Part shown: in pieces, positions 57,579 through 64,000 of the stretch | Layout of the letters: every line of letters begins with the position of its first letter | How positions within the stretch are numbered: the first letter of the stretch is position 1 | Assembly: GCA_030832185.1 (NCBI GenBank) | Contig: JAURJQ010000002.1 | Location: forward strand, 62,001-126,000 | Reading direction: 5' to 3' | DNA length: 64,000 nucleotides | DNA from: Chitinophagales bacterium | GTDB lineage: Bacteria > Bacteroidota > Bacteroidia > Chitinophagales > JADJOU01 | The notes under the pieces: generated by a model | What the model saw: the letters and a program-made list of their open reading frames with translations, nothing else | The model's database searches: none | Told to the model about the DNA's origin: nothing | Program-made: the position numbers and the translations under genes

Positions 57579-59489
57579 ATGAAAAAAACTTTATTAATTC
57601 TAACATTAACTGCTGCTACTATAGCTTCTATAGCGCAGACAGCGAATAATCGTTGGAACTTTGGAGCTGGTGTCGGCTTCACAGATTTTGTAAATCCTAT
57701 CAATAAGCAATTTTTGATGGTGGAAAGATGGAAAGGTGCTGCGAATCTCAATATTCAAAGATATCTTGGAAAGTCTTTCGACGGAAGGTTGAATGTAACC
57801 TTCGGAGAGGCATTCTATCCAGTTGCCTTAAATCAAACATTTGCAAATCAGACAGTTCCTACAAATTTTGACCAAACTCAAAAGGGTAGAATGAGATATG
57901 AAAACTCTTCATTATTCGACGGAGGACTTAATCTAGTTTATAAATTAAATAACGGCTATATCTTTAAAGAAGATGCTTTCATTAGTCCTTATTTATTCTC
58001 TGGGGTGGGTATCAATTCCATTAATAAGATAGGAACTCAAAATGGTTCAAATCTTGGTGGTGCTGGTTCTGATCAGATAAATCCTTATATCCCAATAGGT
58101 TTTGGATTAGGATTTAATCTTAGTGACAGATGGAATGCTGCTGCAGAATATGGTTATAAAGTAGCCTTGGGTGAAGCATACAACTATGCAAGCTCTGCTA
58201 TTAGATTGGGTTATAACTTCGGTGGTGGTGCTTCAGTTAATGCTGATGCTCCTGCTGCTGCCTCTACTACTGATGAGCCAGCTATCAATGCCAATTGGTG
58301 TAATAAATACAACTGGAAGGTAGGTGTTGGCGCTAACTTCAATAGTTTTGAAGCAGTTCAAAGAGCTCAAAACTTTATGCTCGAAGATTATACGACTTCT
58401 CTAGGTCTTAATTTGACTAAGTATGTTACTAGATTCTTTGATCTAAGAGCAAACTTAGGCTTCGGCAACGTATTCTATCCATTACAAAGTGGCGCTTCTA
58501 TGCCATTTGATGGTGACAACTGGAGCGGAACAAGAGCTGGTACAAGATATAGAACTGCCCAAATGATCGATTTAAATCTACAACCAGTATTAAAGTTTGC
58601 CAACGGTTCATGGATGAAAGAAAACGCAATTTTCGCTCCATACGCATATGCTGGTCCTGGTATAAATGTTATTACTTCTATAGGAAATTGGAATGCAGCA
58701 CCTATCGCGGGAAATGCTAATCAAAAAACCTATGGTACAGATGACGTAAATTTCCATTTAGGTACTGGTATAGGTTTTAATTTTAGAACTTCTGACAAGT
58801 TCTCTATTCAATTAGAAGGTGGTAGAAATTGGAGATTGGATAATAGTTATTCTTATAACCAAGCTGCTCTAAGAGGTGTATATGCCTTAGGTAATTGTGT
58901 TGGTACAGCTACCCCTGCTAAAAAGTCTACGACTGAGGCTCCAAAAGTTGTTGATTCTGATGGTGATGGTATTCCTGATCTTACAGACGAGTGTCCTTAC
59001 GTACCTGGCAAGGCAGAAATGTTTGGTTGTCCAGATTCTGATAATGATGGTATTGGTGATTCAAGAGACAAGTGTCCGTTCGAGGCTGGTCCAGCTTCTA
59101 ACAACGGCTGTCCAGAAGTGGCTGTTGTTACTCCAGTGGAGCCTGCAACCACTACAAATAGTGCTACTAAAACCAAGAATGTAGTAGGAAGTTATGAAGT
59201 ATTCTTCACAGGTTGCAACACCCTTTCACCTGGTCAAGTTGAGTCTTTACAGCAAATAGCTACAATGCTTAAATCTAACCCTAATTACACTGTAGAAATA
59301 GGTGGTAACACATCTAAAGGTGGATCTAAGTCTTGTGCTCTTCAAAGAGCTCAAAAAGTAGCTCAACTATTAAGAATGAAAGGTGTTAATGTAACTAATG
59401 CCAAAGTAACCTCTTATGGTGATTCAAGAACAAAATATAACAGTGGCCAAGATAACAGAGCAGACGTTCAAATCTACTCATTTGAATAG
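57579..59489 (+). CDS. OmpA family protein with two tandem barrel-like domains, TSP3 linker and OmpA C-terminal domain
   Basis: Barrel-like units RWNFGAGVGFTDFVNP... and YNWKVGVGANFNSFEAV...; DSDGDGIPDLTDECPYVPGKAEMFGCPDSDNDGIGDSRDKCPFEAGP; OmpA tail. Confidence 0.87.
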   Translation: MKKTLLILTLTAATIASIAQTANNRWNFGAGVGFTDFVNPINKQFLMVERWKGAANLNIQRYLGKSFDGRLNVTFGEAFYPVALNQTFANQTVPTNFDQTQKGRMRYENSSLFDGGLNLVYKLNNGYIFKEDAFISPYLFSGVGINSINKIGTQNGSNLGGAGSDQINPYIPIGFGLGFNLSDRWNAAAEYGYKVALGEAYNYASSAIRLGYNFGGGASVNADAPAAASTTDEPAINANWCNKYNWKVGVGANFNSFEAVQRAQNFMLEDYTTSLGLNLTKYVTRFFDLRANLGFGNVFYPLQSGASMPFDGDNWSGTRAGTRYRTAQMIDLNLQPVLKFANGSWMKENAIFAPYAYAGPGINVITSIGNWNAAPIAGNANQKTYGTDDVNFHLGTGIGFNFRTSDKFSIQLEGGRNWRLDNSYSYNQAALRGVYALGNCVGTATPAKKSTTEAPKVVDSDGDGIPDLTDECPYVPGKAEMFGCPDSDNDGIGDSRDKCPFEAGPASNNGCPEVAVVTPVEPATTTNSATKTKNVVGSYEVFFTGCNTLSPGQVESLQQIATMLKSNPNYTVEIGGNTSKGGSKSCALQRAQKVAQLLRMKGVNVTNAKVTSYGDSRTKYNSGQDNRADVQIYSFE

Positions 59490-59518
59490 TATCATTGTTA
59501 TTAACTGAAATAATTAAG

Positions 59519-59550
59519 GAAGCCGCTCAATTTTTTGAGCGGCTTTTTTT
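59519..59550 (+). terminator. Rho-independent terminator
   Basis: agccgctcaa-tttt-ttgagcggct followed by T7. Confidence 0.87.
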
Positions 59551-59620
59551 ATTAATATATTTTTACGCATACTAGTCTATACAATATTTTTTATTTACCT
59601 TTGTTCCATATCTACTTCTA

Positions 59621-61690
59621 GTGATCCAAATAGAAAATTATTTACTTCTCTTTTTTTTCATATTAGCTGCAACCTTGGTTGCATTTTTTTACATAAAACG
59701 TCAGCGATTACAAACGATTTGGATTAGATATATACTTGGAGCGCTCAGATTCTTAAGTATCTTTTCACTTTTACTCTTGTTGTTATCTCCTATACTCAAA
59801 TGCAATAAAACGAAATCGATTCGTCCTAAATTAGTTTTATTAGTTGATAACTCTCGCTCGATTAAGTTTTCAGATAAGGAAAATTTCAAATCTGAAGTAG
59901 AAAAGCTAGTCGAAAAATTGGCTGATTTGAATCTATTTATTGATGTAAAGGCATTTGATGAAGAAGTCAAGCCTATAGATTCTTTAAGTCAAAATGGTCA
60001 GCGGACAGATATAATTTCAGCGCTCACCAGCATAATTTCATTGCAAACAGAAGAAAATATTCAGAGAATAGTATTAGTCACTGATGGAAATTACAACCAA
60101 GGAAATAACCCCATTTTTTTCAATAATAAAGCTTTGATTCCTTTAGATGTAATTTTGATTGGAGATACTACTCCTATTAATGATTTTAGGCTTGAAAATC
60201 TAGAGGGCAACAGTATCATGCTTCAAGATGATATTAATGTAGTAAATACAATCATTTCCGGTAGCAGTATTGAGGGAGGACAGTTATCCATTTCATTAGA
60301 AGAATTAACAGCCTCTGGATCGCGAATTGTTCAGGAGAAGACAATCAAGGCTAGTAAAGGAGATTTTAGCGAATCCGTTCAGTTTAAGTTGTCTGGACTC
60401 ACAAAAGGTATGCATCATATACGTGCTAATATAAAAACTCGTATTAAGGAATTAAATTTAAGAAATAATTCTAAGGATATTTTTATTGACGTTCTTGATG
60501 GAAGTAAGCAAATTGAAATCCTCTCTAATTTTCCTCATCCAGATATATCGGCACTTAAATTTTGGTTGAATTCAAATAAAAGTTTTAAGGTTAAAGTAGC
60601 TATTGCTGAATCAAATCTTTCGTTTTCTGAAAGTACCGATTTGGTCATTTTGTATCAATTGCCAAATCAATTGAACAATGCAAGAGAGATAATAATGAAA
60701 GCCAAGGCATCGGGAAAGTCTATCCTTTTTTTTCTTGGTACCCAGACAGATTACAATGCCTTCAATCAATCTCAGAAATCTTATCGCATCCAGGTCAAAG
60801 GCAATTTCTTACAAGACTACACGGCAAAGTTAAATCCAAGTTTTTCCAAGTTTTATTTAAGAGAAGTTTCAAATACCGTTTTTCAAAATTACTCACCATT
60901 ATCCAATTATCTATTGACCATAGATCCCCTTAAAGGTGCTAACCATTTATTGCTAGCACGCATAGGCAGAACAGAGTCAGAGCAGCCTTTAATTTCATTT
61001 TCAAATGAGGATAATATACAAATAGGCTTAGTGGCTGGAGAAAATATTTGGAAGTGGAAAGTAAATAATTATCAAACGCGGAAGAATTTCGAAGAGACAC
61101 AAGATCTTTTATATAAGATGGTTAATTACCTGGCTATTAGGAAGGATAAAAAGCAATTGGTTACAAGTATGTCTAATCATTCTATGGCAGAGGGCGAATC
61201 TTTCATCATTTCTGCCAATACCTATAATGAGATTTATCAGCCTACTAAGGCAAAAAGCATTAACTGCAAAATCAAGGGAGGCGAATTAGATTGGAAGCAG
61301 TATGAGATGTTGCCATTAGAAAACAGTTATTCTATAAGCCCAAAAGACCTAAAGCAAGGAAACTATCAATATAAAATAGAAGCCAATATCGCTGGGAAAG
61401 TATACCTAGACGAAGGTAAGTTTAGTATTTATAAAGATGATATAGAAGATATATATAGTCCGTCGAACTACGAGGATATGAACACTTTGGCCATTAAAAG
61501 TGGTGGAAATCTTATTCTGTGGAGGAACAGAGCATCCTATGATATGAATGTCATTAAAGAAAATCAGAAAGAAAAGTTAATAAGTGAGACTCAAAGACTC
61601 AAGGCTAATGATATTTTATGGTTATTATTATTCATTTTAATGACCTTAAGTATTGAATGGCTTCTCCGAAAATATTTTGCTCTAAATTAA
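59621..61690 (+). CDS. VWA-domain-containing membrane protein
   Basis: Two N-terminal TM helices; PKLVLLVDNSRSIKFSD; RIVLVTDGNYNQGN; C-terminal TM; GTG start. Confidence 0.8.
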   Translation: MIQIENYLLLFFFILAATLVAFFYIKRQRLQTIWIRYILGALRFLSIFSLLLLLLSPILKCNKTKSIRPKLVLLVDNSRSIKFSDKENFKSEVEKLVEKLADLNLFIDVKAFDEEVKPIDSLSQNGQRTDIISALTSIISLQTEENIQRIVLVTDGNYNQGNNPIFFNNKALIPLDVILIGDTTPINDFRLENLEGNSIMLQDDINVVNTIISGSSIEGGQLSISLEELTASGSRIVQEKTIKASKGDFSESVQFKLSGLTKGMHHIRANIKTRIKELNLRNNSKDIFIDVLDGSKQIEILSNFPHPDISALKFWLNSNKSFKVKVAIAESNLSFSESTDLVILYQLPNQLNNAREIIMKAKASGKSILFFLGTQTDYNAFNQSQKSYRIQVKGNFLQDYTAKLNPSFSKFYLREVSNTVFQNYSPLSNYLLTIDPLKGANHLLLARIGRTESEQPLISFSNEDNIQIGLVAGENIWKWKVNNYQTRKNFEETQDLLYKMVNYLAIRKDKKQLVTSMSNHSMAEGESFIISANTYNEIYQPTKAKSINCKIKGGELDWKQYEMLPLENSYSISPKDLKQGNYQYKIEANIAGKVYLDEGKFSIYKDDIEDIYSPSNYEDMNTLAIKSGGNLILWRNRASYDMNVIKENQKEKLISETQRLKANDILWLLLFILMTLSIEWLLRKYFALN

Positions 61691-61719
61691 GTTATCTTTC
61701 TAACTAATTTATTTCGTCA

Positions 61720-63465
61720 TTGCTAGGATCTAATTTTATTTTATCATCAGCAGCCATAAATTTAAGCAAATTACTAGGAGGCTGTTTTTTATTATCGGCA
61801 ATGTCTGTTTCCTTGTATGGACAGGAAATAGATAATAATGATAGTGCGAGCCAAAAATATAGTCAATATTTCACAAGAGAAGAATGGCTGAGAAAAAAAG
61901 ATGGTCTCGTAAAAAAAGGATTTTTATTAGCTAGTGTAGACTCAATAACTTTAGGAAAGGATGGCTTAGTTTCTTATCGACTAATAGCAAATAGAAGATA
62001 TGATAGTCTTGTATTAGTGATCAAGTCTAGTTCAAATAATGTTAAGGATACTTATTTTATCAAAGGCAACTCATTTATAGCCTTATCAAAAAAACTAGAT
62101 GAACTTTTGAATTATCAAATTCAGCAGGGATATCTAAAAGCAAACTATGTTTACGATACTACTCATTTCTACGATCAGAAACTAACTCTGCTATACGAAT
62201 TAAATTTATACAAAAAGTATCGAATTGATTCCATTAGACTTCATAGTTCTTCCCCTTCTATGAATTTAGATTTTATCAGGCAATATATAGCAAGATATTA
62301 TAAAGATAAAAACCAATTTGATTGGAAGGAGATTGCCACCCAATTGCGGTTTTTTGATTTTATGGAAATGGAAAAAAATCCAGATTTCACTTTGTTGGAT
62401 TCTACGGCAATATTAAATTTGTATCTTAAAGAACGCAAGTTAAATCAAGTGAATGCCATTCTAGGAATATTATCTAATGCCTATAACTCAGGTCAGGTAG
62501 AATTGACCGGCGATGTGAAGCTTGAATTAGTAAATTTATTTAAACGAGGAGCTTCTTTTCAATTAAACTGGCAAAAAAATCTCGATAATAGTCAATTCTT
62601 ATACTCCAAAATCAATGTGCCTTTTATACTTAACACAAAATTAGGGGTAGGAGGATATTTTAATTTGGAGAAATTTGATACATCTTTTCTTCGTCAGCAA
62701 TATCAATTAAGTTTAAACTACTATATGCAGTCCAATCATATACTATCTTTTCATTTCAGGAAAAATAAAACTAACATTACAGGTTATAACCAACTTTCTG
62801 TCTTAAATGGAAACCTACCAAGATATCTAGACTATAGTACTAATGAACTTGGACTAGGTTACAGTATTCATAAATTGAATAGGCCATTTTTTACAAAACG
62901 AGGCTGGTCCCTAGAATCTTATATGCTCATAGGAAATAAAACTACATTGATTAATTCGCGTATAGCTGAATTAAAAGACATGAATGGAGAATCTCTTGCT
63001 CGTCTATATGATAGTATACCAGCTTCGCAGCTTACGTTTTCTTTTATGGTTGATTTAAATAAGTACACTCCTTTAAGCGAACAACTTATTCTCAGATCTC
63101 ATTTACTATCTAGATCATGGTTCTCAGAGACTATTAGTACCAGCGAAATGCACTTTTTTGGAGGATATAAATTGCCTAGGGGATTTGACGATAATAATCT
63201 TTTATCTCCATGGTTTGTAATTCTTAGTCAGGATCTTCAATATTATCTATCAGAATATTTTTATTCTAATATTTTTGTGGACTTGACTTATATGAAAAAC
63301 TATATTAATAAATCTACAAGCATACCTGTAGGCATTGGGGCTGGTCTTTCCTTGAAGACTGGGGATAATATTTTCCAGTTAAACATGGGTTCTGGCTTTT
63401 TAGGTGATTCTAGATTTTCTCTTGGAAATATGAAGGTACATTTTAATTACGTCAGTGTTTTTTAG
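61720..63465 (+). CDS. Omp85/BamA-TamA-like outer-membrane protein
   Basis: POTRA-like N-terminal half; beta-barrel C-terminus with GGYKLPRGFDDNNL and GDSRFSLGNMKVHFNYVSVF (terminal Phe). Confidence 0.75.
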   Translation: MLGSNFILSSAAINLSKLLGGCFLLSAMSVSLYGQEIDNNDSASQKYSQYFTREEWLRKKDGLVKKGFLLASVDSITLGKDGLVSYRLIANRRYDSLVLVIKSSSNNVKDTYFIKGNSFIALSKKLDELLNYQIQQGYLKANYVYDTTHFYDQKLTLLYELNLYKKYRIDSIRLHSSSPSMNLDFIRQYIARYYKDKNQFDWKEIATQLRFFDFMEMEKNPDFTLLDSTAILNLYLKERKLNQVNAILGILSNAYNSGQVELTGDVKLELVNLFKRGASFQLNWQKNLDNSQFLYSKINVPFILNTKLGVGGYFNLEKFDTSFLRQQYQLSLNYYMQSNHILSFHFRKNKTNITGYNQLSVLNGNLPRYLDYSTNELGLGYSIHKLNRPFFTKRGWSLESYMLIGNKTTLINSRIAELKDMNGESLARLYDSIPASQLTFSFMVDLNKYTPLSEQLILRSHLLSRSWFSETISTSEMHFFGGYKLPRGFDDNNLLSPWFVILSQDLQYYLSEYFYSNIFVDLTYMKNYINKSTSIPVGIGAGLSLKTGDNIFQLNMGSGFLGDSRFSLGNMKVHFNYVSVF

Positions 63466-64000
63466 GCTATTCATAACTATTAGTGTTCTATACTTATCAT
63501 CCTTACCGCTGATATCGCAAGATTTAATAGCAAAAAGGATTATAAGTAATAATAATATTGTAGGGTCGAGAACAGAATTCGATTCATCTAAATTGTTTTA
63601 TAACCTTAAATTTATTTCAGAAAAAAAAGCCAGTGTTAAAAGAAATATAGAAATAATTCATAAAAGAGAAAACAGCACAGACCGTTCATCTTTCTTTTTG
63701 CTACTATTATTTTTATTTATTTTTTCTATGGTGCGCTATGCTTCTGAAAAAAAGTATAGTGATTTAATAACGACTTTTTTTTCATTCAAGATTAGGAGTT
63801 TATATTCATACGGATTTTTAAAATCAACGCTCGTCACAATAGCGTTTGTAGTGCTTTTAAGCTATTCTACCTCTAAATTATTAGAGATATATGTTAGTGT
63901 CAACGCCTTAAATAAGAACTTTATGTTTGTTCTTTCATCTATTACTTTAATTCTTTTTTTTCGTTTTATTATTTATCGATTAGTGGTATATATTTTCAAT
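63455..64000 (+). CDS. DUF4271-like integral membrane protein, 3'-truncated by window edge
   Basis: GTG at 63455 overlaps previous stop; open to 64000: VFFRLFITISVLYLSSLPLISQ...FFLLLLFLFIFSMVRYASEKKYSDLITTFFSFKIRSLYSYG. Confidence 0.7.
   Translation, partial: MFFRLFITISVLYLSSLPLISQDLIAKRIISNNNIVGSRTEFDSSKLFYNLKFISEKKASVKRNIEIIHKRENSTDRSSFFLLLLFLFIFSMVRYASEKKYSDLITTFFSFKIRSLYSYGFLKSTLVTIAFVVLLSYSTSKLLEIYVSVNALNKNFMFVLSSITLILFFRFIIYRLVVYIFN

Noticed and set aside
58897-59184. Leu/Val-rich 95-aa ORF overlapping the tandem barrel OmpA gene
   Set aside because: Out-of-frame reading of the Asp-rich TSP3 linker; hydrophobicity is a frame artefact.
1-64000. CRISPR arrays, rRNA, intact transposases/integrases, toxin-antitoxin or known defence operons
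   Set aside because: Looked for direct-repeat arrays, transposase motifs and defence domains on both strands; none seen.

Overview
AT-rich chromosomal window from a Bacteroidota bacterium, judged by T9SS C-terminal sorting domains, PorP/SprF and PorE-like proteins, GLPGLI and DUF4271 families and TAnnTTTG promoter boxes. Most of it is ordinary housekeeping and envelope content: upp, purL, gcvP, metG, an MsbA-type ABC exporter, LptF/G, MlaD, an OstA/LptA-like protein, a SurA/PpiD-like foldase, a GGGP synthase and BatA/VWA proteins. The accessory or less-explained parts are: (i) a giant secreted CHU_C (type B CTD) protein followed by PorP/SprF and a PorE-like OmpA protein at 23.3-32.4 kb, preceded by a short basic uORF that overlaps its start codon; (ii) a decayed region downstream of tRNA-Glu at 14.6-17.9 kb, with possible integrase-tail remnants, a PH-domain gene, a dead lipoprotein and a LamG/T9SS gene flanked by two partial copies of the lipoprotein sequence; (iii) a frameshifted gene remnant at 43.8-44.2 kb; (iv) small repeats and genes missing from the ORF track (a 53-aa lipoprotein at 35053, a DUF4271 protein running off the right edge). 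No CRISPR array, rRNA or intact transposase was seen. I found no convincing wholly new system; the SprB/SprF-like cassette is the best candidate for follow-up.
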